From Pseudomonadota bacterium (GTDB taxonomy: Bacteria; Pseudomonadota; Gammaproteobacteria; Xanthomonadales; SZUA-36): a DNA stretch of 64,000 bases. A program made the translations under genes and the position numbers. Location: assembly GCA_015222805.1 (NCBI GenBank), contig JADFVZ010000125.1, positions 1-64,000 of the forward strand. The letters are read 5' to 3'. The notes under the pieces are model-generated. The model ran no database searches. It was not told the DNA's origin and saw only the letters and a list, made by a program, of their open reading frames with translations. Positions 1-9,259 of this stretch are shown here, piece after piece (position 1 is the stretch's first letter; every line of letters starts with the position of its first letter).

Positions 1-172
1 ATTGCATCTATAATTGACCCACCATTTGTATCTATAACTGACCCAGCGCGAGGGTGCCATCATGTTGAATTCTCTAGAGTTATCAATCCATATTCTGGTA
101 TTATTTTGAATGCAAATACACGGGGAAAGTGGTACATATTTAGATGCAAATCAACAACCTGCTTTTTGAGTT
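1..172. repeat. Remnants of IS21-type element ends upstream of gcvP
   Basis: Two 20-bp direct repeats with a 24-bp period (2-21 and 26-45, 18 of 20 match, core TCTATAAxTGACCCA) open the window. A second pair of related repeats, AATGCAAATA and GATGCAAATC, lies at 109-152. Tandem 20-bp repeats like these are typical of IS21-family ends. The second block resembles, in inverse orientation, sequence at 48417-48465. No transposase is left here. The assignment is by pattern only. The gcvP promoter must lie in or just after this stretch. Confidence 0.45.
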
Positions 173-214
173 AAAATACAGGCCTGATTTTTTCTTTCTG
201 GAAGCCTCAAGGTC

Positions 215-3127
<2,913 letters not shown>

Positions 3128-3272
3128 GGATAATTTTAACTTTAACCGAATAATACCAATCTCAGAAAGTTGTGTAGCTTTAGCTTATCAGCATGTTTCT
3201 TGGCCTACTTATTAAAGCATTATGTGAAAACACCTATCTTGACATTAGTATCATTAATGCTACTATGCAGAA

Positions 3273-3527
3273 ATGGCTGGCATATCGAAAATTTTAGAAA
3301 AAATGCAAAGCAATCCAAAAGGCGTTCGCTATAACGACCTCCTAAAGGTTTGTGAATATTATTTTGGAAAACCCAGGCAAAGCGGTAGCAGTCACTGCAT
3401 TTTCAAAACCCCATGGCCTGGTGATCCACGCGTCAATATTCAAAATAAGAAAGGAAAAGCAAAACCGCATCAAGTTAAACAGGTATTACTCGCAGTAGAA
3501 AAAATAGAGGTGAAACATGGCAATTGA
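3273..3527 (+). CDS. hicA: HicA-like toxin (mRNA interferase)
   Basis: An 84-residue protein of the HicA family, small dsRBD-like mRNA interferases that stop translation until bound by HicB. The segment GSSHCIFKTP (about residues 37-46) contains the Gly-Ser-His core that carries the family's catalytic histidine. It is followed by a basic stretch and PHQVKQVLLAVEKIE, the usual C-terminal helix. The gene overlaps hicB by 11 bases, so the pair is translationally coupled in the normal toxin-first order. It sits as an accessory insert between gcvP and an unknown gene. Confidence 0.85.
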   Translation: MAGISKILEKMQSNPKGVRYNDLLKVCEYYFGKPRQSGSSHCIFKTPWPGDPRVNIQNKKGKAKPHQVKQVLLAVEKIEVKHGN

Positions 3528-3846
3528 TATCGAAAAATATACTTACCGCGTAATGTGGTCTGACAGTGACCAAGAATTTGTTGGTCTATGTACTGAGTTC
3601 CCAAGTCTTAGCTGGCTATCCACAACATCAGCTAAAGCACTGAAAGGAATACAATCAGTTGTTAAAGAGTGCGTTACTGATATGTCTAAAAACAATGAGG
3701 ATATTCCAGCTCCTATTTCATCACGCAACTTCAGTGGTAAATTCATAGTACGTGTACCTCCTGAAGTACACCGTCATCTGGCTATAGAAGCAGCAGAATC
3801 AGGTGTCAGCCTAAATCGCATTGCAAACTTAAAGCTTGCACATTAA
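3517..3846 (+). CDS. hicB: HicB-like antitoxin
   Basis: A 109-residue partner of the preceding toxin. The N-terminal half (YTYRVMWSDSDQEFVGLCTE, then PSLSW) is the degenerate RNase-H-like fold that blocks HicA. The C-terminal part (FIVRVPPEVHRHLAIEAAESGVSLN) is a ribbon-helix-helix DNA-binding domain. By family analogy the complex would repress its own promoter, which should lie between 3128 and 3272. The reading frame starts inside hicA, and the last few codons of hicA overlap it. Confidence 0.85.
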   Translation: MAIDIEKYTYRVMWSDSDQEFVGLCTEFPSLSWLSTTSAKALKGIQSVVKECVTDMSKNNEDIPAPISSRNFSGKFIVRVPPEVHRHLAIEAAESGVSLNRIANLKLAH

Positions 3847-3893
3847 AACACATAGTAAAATTATGCGACAACCCTGAATATTGCTTATTCAAA

Positions 3894-4595
3894 TTAGCAG
3901 TAAAAAAACACCCATGTAGACGATGCAGAAAAATTACTAAAGGCATTCCCGAGAGCCCTGCTACCACAGATCATTTTTCCATTTGCCAGTTGCATTTTTG
4001 TGTTAAACGAGCCATCGGTGCCTCGCCAACTTTCCACCACTACTGCTCCAGAAAAACTAATTCTCTGCTTTCGCTCTGCACCTTTAAACATCCCTGGTGT
4101 GTAATCAACCGCTTTACGGGTCCAATTATCCGGTAGTTTATTTGCTGTGAATTTTCCGAGCTCTGGCTTATTAGCTGCATCATGATTGCTTTGCAGTTGT
4201 TGGAGTAGTGCGCTACGAAGTTTATGACTCGACTGAACCACAGCTAATCTGTTATTTGTTTTTTGTGGTTTTAGCTTTTTATTTTTTTCTGAAAATGATT
4301 TTTTTGCCACTGTAGCAACATCCTGAGCAGAAGAATTTAGTATCCTTGACTTATCTGCATCAGTACTTATTTCAGGCAAACCATCTACTTTCTCAGTTTT
4401 AGATTCTAAAATAACTGACTGAACAGGCAGAGTAACGGTTAGTACATTTACGCGTGAATGTACGCTATGTTGGTTTTGCTTTTGTTTTCCAGTATTTCCC
4501 CAGATTAGAAATATTAAGACCATTAGATGGATAGTGACAGCAAGCAATAACGACCAGGCCGATTGCCGAAGGCTAAGCTTTCTTACTGAGTACAT
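3894..4595 (-). CDS. Membrane-anchored protein of TonB-like layout, function unknown
   Basis: I do not recognise a family. The frame is open up to 4739, but the extra 48 residues are low-complexity AT-rich translation. The ATG at 4593-4595 (MYSVRKLSLRQSAW) gives 233 residues with a short basic cytoplasmic tail and one membrane segment (about residues 14-34). After that comes a polar, lysine-rich stretch and a small C-terminal domain with two cysteines. This is the arrangement of TonB-type energy transducers, but no proline-rich linker or TonB C-terminal motif is seen. It is divergent from the DUF2975 gene across a very AT-rich 117-base spacer. Confidence 0.6.
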   Translation of the reverse strand: MYSVRKLSLRQSAWSLLLAVTIHLMVLIFLIWGNTGKQKQNQHSVHSRVNVLTVTLPVQSVILESKTEKVDGLPEISTDADKSRILNSSAQDVATVAKKSFSEKNKKLKPQKTNNRLAVVQSSHKLRSALLQQLQSNHDAANKPELGKFTANKLPDNWTRKAVDYTPGMFKGAERKQRISFSGAVVVESWRGTDGSFNTKMQLANGKMICGSRALGNAFSNFSASSTWVFFYC

Positions 4596-4712
4596 AATTT
4601 GTTGAGTTATCGTGAATGAGCCATAACACTGAAAGTGCAATATTATTATATTGACATATTTTATTATCGTATTATAATAATTTATATACTTATTGCAATA
4701 TGTGATTTCTTT

Positions 4713-5249
4713 ATGGATACTACAGCTAAAATAACTCACTCAAGCCGCTGGTTTGCTTTCACCTGTTTATTACTACTTATATTACTGCCATTTTATTTGA
4801 TCCATCACTGGGTTTTGCCACCGGAAGCGTGGCTTGATGGTATGCCATTTGGATTCGGAAGAGACCGTCTTGATGGTTGGCCGCCTTCGCTAAACAAACA
4901 AATTATGGGGATAGTAATTACCTTTGTTCCTGGCTATTTTATAGCGCTGGTGTTGAACAACCTTCGAAAACTCTTTGGTATCTACGCAGAAGGAGTGTTT
5001 TTCTCAACAACAATTATTCATTTATATAATAAAATCGCCTCAGCTTCTCTCTGGTTTGTTATTGCCTGGATACTTGCCCAAACAGCCATGAGTATAGCAA
5101 TGTCATACGGTACTGATTGGGTATACATGACGCTCACTTTCACACATACACATGCTACTGCACTTTTTGCGGCATTGGTTCTCAGGTTCATAGCCTGGAT
5201 TATGCAGGTAGCACTAAAGCTTGAAAAAGAAAACCAGTCGTTTGTGTAG
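4713..5249 (+). CDS. DUF2975 family integral membrane protein
   Basis: A 178-residue protein with four predicted membrane segments (near FTCLLLLILLPFYLIHHWV, IVITFVPGYFIALVLNNL, SLWFVIAWILAQTAMSIAM and TALFAALVLRFIAWIMQV). The final DUF2975-type motif, RFIAWIMQVALKLEKEN, is well kept. The ATG at 4713 is preferred over an upstream ATG at 4635, which would add low-complexity residues overlapping the divergent promoter region. It is followed after 9 bases by a small HTH regulator, the standard partner of DUF2975 genes. The biochemical role of the family is unknown. Confidence 0.85.
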   Translation: MDTTAKITHSSRWFAFTCLLLLILLPFYLIHHWVLPPEAWLDGMPFGFGRDRLDGWPPSLNKQIMGIVITFVPGYFIALVLNNLRKLFGIYAEGVFFSTTIIHLYNKIASASLWFVIAWILAQTAMSIAMSYGTDWVYMTLTFTHTHATALFAALVLRFIAWIMQVALKLEKENQSFV

Positions 5250-5258
5250 GGGAATAAT

Positions 5259-5468
5259 ATGCCAATCATAGTGCGACTGGATGTACAGCTATCACTCAGA
5301 AAAATGAAATCAAAAGAGCTGGCAAAAATCATCGGTATTACTGAGCCAAATCTCTCATTATTAAAGTCAGGAAAGGTAAAGGGCGTTCGTTTCGAGACCC
5401 TCGAAAAAATTTGTGCCGCCCTTGATTGTCAACCCGGTGACATACTTGAGTATGAGCCAGATCTTTAA
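5259..5468 (+). CDS. Small Cro/CI-type HTH regulator (YozG-like)
   Basis: A 69-residue single-domain DNA-binding protein: MPIIVRLDVQLSLRKMKSKE, then LAKIIGITEPNLSLLKSGK as helix-turn-helix, then RFETLEKICAALDCQPGDILEYEPD. This is the compact XRE form seen next to DUF2975 membrane proteins. An AGGGGA lies before the ATG, and the gene follows the DUF2975 stop by 9 bases, so the two form an operon. By analogy it probably represses that operon. No dimerisation or ligand domain is present. Confidence 0.88.
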   Translation: MPIIVRLDVQLSLRKMKSKELAKIIGITEPNLSLLKSGKVKGVRFETLEKICAALDCQPGDILEYEPDL

Positions 5469-5471
5469 TTA

Positions 5472-5633
5472 GGAGCCTGTCGGATTTAACATGATCTACT
5501 GCGGAAAAGCCGAATTTGGCCAAATTTCTCGCTCTTATGCGTTAAATAGCGTTGCTATTCGCCTTAAAAGACCGAAAAATCCGACTCAAATCGGCTTTCC
5601 CTCGCTACGATCGGTCAAACCCCGACAGGCTCC
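5472..5633. repeat. MITE-like element with 12-bp perfect inverted ends
   Basis: The sequence GGAGCCTGTCGG at 5472-5483 is repeated as an exact reverse complement at 5622-5633. The 162 bases between contain no credible gene. The left end lies 3 bases after the stop of the HTH gene, and the right end 17 bases before the next ATG, so the repeat fills the intergenic space. It could be a miniature mobile element or a bacterial interspersed palindrome. No second copy was found in this window. Confidence 0.6.
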
Positions 5634-5650
5634 ATGAAGGAATAGTTACA

Positions 5651-5926
5651 ATGAAAAAACTTCACTTAATTCTGTTAAGCAGCATGGCAGTTCCGTTCTT
5701 GCTTGGTGCATCGTCTAAGCAAGAAACAATAACCAGTTGTCTGGATTTAGCTCCAGACAATGAGGTATTCGAAATCAACCTGCACATGAATGTAAATACC
5801 ACTACCAACCCAATAACTAAAAGCGGAATGCTTGAACTCAGTAATGACAAGCAAGATGATATTACTAAGTCAGAACAAGAAGCGTTTAAACCCGTAAGAG
5901 AATGTCTGATGAAACTTATCGGTTAA
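5651..5926 (+). CDS. Small exported protein, unknown function
   Basis: A 91-residue protein beginning MKKLHLILLSSMAVPFLLGASS, a clear signal peptide with cleavage near residue 19-21. The mature part is about 70 residues, mostly polar, with two cysteines (near residues 30 and 85) that could form one disulphide. The frame is open 33 codons further upstream, but that part translates the inverted-repeat element. The ATG at 5651 has a GAAGGA Shine-Dalgarno. No family recognised. Confidence 0.6.
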   Translation: MKKLHLILLSSMAVPFLLGASSKQETITSCLDLAPDNEVFEINLHMNVNTTTNPITKSGMLELSNDKQDDITKSEQEAFKPVRECLMKLIG

Positions 5927-6044
5927 TGGCAGTTGTAGATTACTCGGGTAGGTAATGCCTGGGTAATCGTGACCTGATATGTGCCTGCCAATTGAAAGCT
6001 ATATTCAGCTGTTACCACCATTAGTAACCCATAGTTATAAAGCA

Positions 6045-7085
6045 TCAAAAATATGTTTTTACCGCAAACTCAAATTGTTCAATAAATATACGTTTAAAAG
6101 CTGAAATATTGTTTTGCTCGTAGAACAGCAGCATGGCTTTTTTATAATCAATTGAACTGACTGTTCTGAATGATATCGGGCAATAACCGTTATTAATCAG
6201 AATGGCATTGCTTAGAATCCTGGCAGTCCTTTTATTGCCGTCATTAAACGCCTGTATATAGGATATTAATACCAGTAGCAGCAACGCTTTTTCAAAAACA
6301 TTTGATCTGGAATTGACTAGCTGACACATATCTTTTAATGCTTCTTTGATCTGATATTCATTATCTAAGGGCTTATAGTTTGTTCCTGAAATACCGACTC
6401 TGCGTTTGCGAATATTTCGATCAATCCCTAAATCCTGAATTAATAGACTATGGATATCTTCAATCCTGGCAATAGTTATGGGATTAATATAGCTGGGATC
6501 GTTAATAATAAAGTCTAGTGCCTGTTTGTGATTAAGCAACATTATTGCATCATCTTTGGCTTTCCCATCTGCTGTTTCTTTTTCTTTAAGTAATCGTTCG
6601 GTTTCTAAAAGTGAGTATGTATTGCCCTCAATTTGTGAAGATTTCCAACTTAAATCAATGGCTAAACGTTCGAGTTCTTTGAGATACTCTGAACGGCTTA
6701 ACTGAGATATATTATCCAGGTATTCCTGCTGCTTACTGTCTAAACCCTGCAGCTCAGCCTGGGTGAATAAATCAACTTTACTCAGCACGCTGATCATTAA
6801 TGAAAAATTAAAACTGTCATTAATAATTCGTTCATCAATTTCTTCAGCAAAGTAAATATCAAGGTTTACTGGTTTGAGTAATGCGTAACTGCCCGATATT
6901 TTATAGGTGGTAGCTCTTCCTCTACCAACAGATATTAGTAAATTACTGGATTTTAATTTTACTAATATTCTCTTTAAGGTGGCATAGGAAACACCCGGAT
7001 CTGATTTAGCAAAAATCTCTTTGGAAGATAACCCTGGATTCAGGCTAATGAAGTCGAGCACAACTGTGTCATTTGTTTTTAACAT
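6045..7085 (-). CDS. Fic-domain protein with N-terminal winged helix and altered catalytic motif
   Basis: 346 residues. The N-terminus is a winged-helix module (LNPGLSSKEIFAKSDPGVSYATLKRIL). SSQIEGN (about residues 150-156) matches the [S/T]xxxE[G/N] inhibitory helix of self-inhibited Fic proteins. The Fic core reads QAFNDGNKRTAR, against the canonical HxFx[D/E]GN[G/K]RxxR: the catalytic histidine is glutamine (codon CAG at 6252-6254, residue 278), while the phosphate-binding DGN and both arginines remain. Fic enzymes normally transfer AMP to a target hydroxyl. With this substitution canonical activity is doubtful. Seven copies of a GAGCT-centred motif lie just upstream, so autoregulation by the winged helix is likely. 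Confidence 0.88.
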   Translation of the reverse strand: MLKTNDTVVLDFISLNPGLSSKEIFAKSDPGVSYATLKRILVKLKSSNLLISVGRGRATTYKISGSYALLKPVNLDIYFAEEIDERIINDSFNFSLMISVLSKVDLFTQAELQGLDSKQQEYLDNISQLSRSEYLKELERLAIDLSWKSSQIEGNTYSLLETERLLKEKETADGKAKDDAIMLLNHKQALDFIINDPSYINPITIARIEDIHSLLIQDLGIDRNIRKRRVGISGTNYKPLDNEYQIKEALKDMCQLVNSRSNVFEKALLLLVLISYIQAFNDGNKRTARILSNAILINNGYCPISFRTVSSIDYKKAMLLFYEQNNISAFKRIFIEQFEFAVKTYF

Positions 7086-7097
7086 GCGAATTTAATG

Positions 7098-7257
7098 ATA
7101 AGCTCAATACTTAGTAGAATATAGCTCATTATACAACATTTATGAGCTACATATCACGCACTTATGAGCTATATACTAATTTAAGCGCAGAAACTGCTAC
7201 TTTATAGCTCACAATGGATAATTAATGAGCCATAAGCATATTTCCAGTGAGCTTATA
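7098..7257. promoter_or_regulatory. Operator-like array upstream of the fic gene
   Basis: Seven imperfect copies of TTATGAGCTATA or its reverse lie in 160 bases: near 7099-7107, 7119-7131, 7140-7151, 7162-7173, 7203-7213, 7222-7233 and 7247-7257. The orientation varies, and the core GAGCT is partly palindromic. They occur nowhere else that I noticed in the window. Clustered copies next to a gene with a winged-helix domain suggest cooperative autorepression. This is inferred from sequence only. Confidence 0.6.
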
Positions 7258-7450
7258 ATCAGATCATAACGATAAAAAGTCATTTACCCGTTGCCTTGTG
7301 ACTCAGTAATGTTTATCGATTTACCTGCAAAGGGATAATTGAAACTGCAAAAAATAATAATAAAAACAGGCTCAGGTAAGCGCTGCCAATAATAGTTTTG
7401 AGTCCACCCTCTAGATTTCCCACTATCAAGCGAGGTAACAAGAACAGAAC

Positions 7451-7503
7451 GGGGTCAGAGTAAGGATCCCGGTTTAATTTACCCTGGCACTTTACTCTGC
7501 CCC
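7451..7503. repeat. REP-type hairpin (GGGGTCAGAGTAA ends)
   Basis: GGGGTCAGAGTAA at 7451-7463 pairs with TTTACTCTGCCCC at 7491-7503, giving a near-perfect hairpin. Ends of this form are commonly seen flanking REP-associated tyrosine transposase elements. No transposase is present, so this looks like a solo element or scar. It abuts a broken regulator gene on its right. The rest of 7258-7450 shows no gene. Confidence 0.5.
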
Positions 7504-7505
7504 CC

Positions 7506-7643
7506 TATTTCCGGGTCGAATACACTTCGACAGAGCTGGCAGATAGCCTTAAACCGCTCTTTGATTCACTTGTCAGCTGGAGTGAGCGGCACGGGGAAAG
7601 TGTCAACAAAGTACGCATGAAATATGTTCGAATGGATAAATAA
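7506..7643 (+). pseudogene. C-terminal remnant of an HxlR-family regulator
   Basis: An open frame without a start encodes YFRVEYTSTELADSLKPLFD, then SLVSWSERHGE, ending at a stop at 7641-7643. The pattern RVEYxxTELxxSLxPxxxxLxxWxExH is the C-terminal half of HxlR winged-helix regulators. About 45 of the usual 110 residues remain. The break coincides with the REP-type hairpin on its left, which probably inserted into or recombined out the 5' half. Confidence 0.65.
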
Positions 7644-7703
7644 GCAGCAGAGGTTATAATCCTGTTAACGCCTCAATTAATTTAATTACTGGAAGCCAAG
7701 AAA

Positions 7704-8240
7704 ATGTTTAAGTTTCAAAAAGCCTGCGTATTACTGCTATTACTGAGCTTAATCTCCTGTGGTGATAAATCGGCGGCACCAGACGCGATATCAACGCAAG
7801 CCAAAGATGACAACTCACAATCATTCCAGAATATTGATTTCGCAGCCGCAAGGCAGTTTGAAAGCCAAGCGGACTTTGCCAGTCTTAGCAGCCGCGCCGA
7901 TCAGTACTTCGAAGCGGGTCAATATCAGCAGGCAATTATTACCTACGACCAGGCTCTTGGGATTAATCCGATGTGCGCAGACTGCCTGAATGATAAAGGC
8001 CTGGCGCTGTTTTACGCAGGCGATCCACTCGCAGCACTTGAGTCAATTGATAAGGCTATCGCTACAGACCCCGGGTATACCCACGCCTGGCTTAGTAAAG
8101 GATTTATTCTTGTTTCTGCTGGCAGGTATCAGCAGGCTATTGCCCCATTAAATAAAGTTAAACAACTGGATGGCTCTGGCACCCTGGCTAAGGAGGCGGA
8201 TAAATTTTTGGCGCTTATTGCTGAAAGGAACCCACAATAA
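7704..8240 (+). CDS. TPR-repeat lipoprotein
   Basis: 178 residues. The N-terminus MFKFQKACVLLLLLSLISC is a lipoprotein signal with lipobox LISC, so Cys19 would be lipidated. Residue 20 is Gly, not Asp, so outer-membrane sorting is expected. Residues about 55-165 contain three tetratricopeptide units (ADQYFEAGQYQQAIITYDQA, LNDKGLALFYAGDPLAALES, AWLSKGFILVSAGRYQQAI). Such proteins act as periplasmic scaffolds. No partner is suggested by the neighbours. SD and ATG spacing are normal. Confidence 0.85.
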   Translation: MFKFQKACVLLLLLSLISCGDKSAAPDAISTQAKDDNSQSFQNIDFAAARQFESQADFASLSSRADQYFEAGQYQQAIITYDQALGINPMCADCLNDKGLALFYAGDPLAALESIDKAIATDPGYTHAWLSKGFILVSAGRYQQAIAPLNKVKQLDGSGTLAKEADKFLALIAERNPQ

Positions 8241-8273
8241 CCAGCAGGCAGCCAGGCTGCCCGTTTCGACTGC

Positions 8274-8936
8274 CTACCAGGGCAGTACCTCGCCGTTTAC
8301 ATGCCAGAAGCCACCGCTATTGTTGATATTCAATTTATCGACAACTTCCAGGTAACCCTTAGCAGATTCAAGCGGAGTTATATCACCCCTAAACCCGGTC
8401 ATTTTCGTTTTTACAAAGCCGGGATGTACAAGGCCTACGCTGATACCCTGCTCTTTCAGGTCAACAGACAGGGAAACTGCAAGAGCATTCAATGCGGCTT
8501 TTGATGCACGATAACCGTAATAGGCTCCACCAGTATTATCGCCAATTGACCCCATCCTCGATGTGGTCATCAGGATTTTACTCCCATGCCTAAGATTTTT
8601 CAGTAATGCCATAGTCACTTTCATCGGCGCCAGCGCATTGACTTCAAACTGGGTGCTTATTTGATCAAATGGCATTTCCGCTATTGTTTCATTGAGGAAA
8701 ATACCGGCATTATTTATCAGGATATCAATGCTCACGCCGTCAAGTTTTTCCTGCAGCACGGCATAGGAAGCATTATCGAGAAAGTCTATTTCATCAATGA
8801 CCCTTGCTTTTGTTGCCGCAAGATCTGTGCTCAGGTTACGACACACAGCGATGACATCATCACCTTGCTGCTGATAGAGCCGGGTTAGTTCCAGGCCTAT
8901 GCCTGAACTTGCGCCTGTTATAAGGATGGTTGGCAT
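8274..8936 (-). CDS. Short-chain dehydrogenase/reductase (SDR)
   Basis: 220 residues of a classical SDR. The dinucleotide-binding TGASSGIG is at residues 7-14, NNAG near residue 80, and the catalytic pair is in YRASK (Tyr-x-x-x-Lys) near residue 142, with the serine in MTTSRMGS about 15 residues before. The HPG motif (VHPGFVKTKM) after the catalytic centre is typical of the carbonyl-reductase/CsgA-like group. The substrate cannot be told from sequence. It is convergent with the lipoprotein gene and monocistronic. Confidence 0.9.
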   Translation of the reverse strand: MPTILITGASSGIGLELTRLYQQQGDDVIAVCRNLSTDLAATKARVIDEIDFLDNASYAVLQEKLDGVSIDILINNAGIFLNETIAEMPFDQISTQFEVNALAPMKVTMALLKNLRHGSKILMTTSRMGSIGDNTGGAYYGYRASKAALNALAVSLSVDLKEQGISVGLVHPGFVKTKMTGFRGDITPLESAKGYLEVVDKLNINNSGGFWHVNGEVLPW

Positions 8937-9091
8937 TTTCTATATCTCCGCGGGTATATTTTCAGGCAGTTGCTTTTGAGTCAGTGGACTTGCACTCCAG
9001 TGATCCTTATCGTTACTATAACTGCTAATAGAAAAAACCACATCTATATCCAGCTAGAAATATTTCAGCACAATAATTGAAGGCAACACTT

Positions 9092-9253
9092 ATGGAAACA
9101 TTTGGATTAATGGGATTTATTTTTGGCATGAGTGCTATGTCGTCCGCAATTATCGGCCGATCACAACTTACGAATCTAACAAAAGAACTCGATGAACTGA
9201 AACAGCAACTACAGGACAACGGTACAATACCGGCCGTACCTGAGGAAGCCTGA
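9092..9253 (+). CDS. Small membrane protein with C-terminal coiled coil
   Basis: A 53-residue protein: METFGLMGFIFGMSAMSSAI as a single membrane segment, then SQLTNLTKELDELKQQLQDN as a short coiled coil. The ATG at 9092 follows GAAGG by 8 bases. Similar short proteins with a MExFGxxGFIFG start are common, uncharacterised gammaproteobacterial genes. The stop is 6 bases from the convergent histidine kinase stop. Below usual length cut-offs but convincing by composition. Confidence 0.65.
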   Translation: METFGLMGFIFGMSAMSSAIIGRSQLTNLTKELDELKQQLQDNGTIPAVPEEA

Positions 9254-9259
9254 CGCGCC

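Noticed and set aside
1..214. Glycine riboswitch before gcvP
   Set aside because: No tandem aptamer-like structure is visible; the space is taken by repeat remnants.
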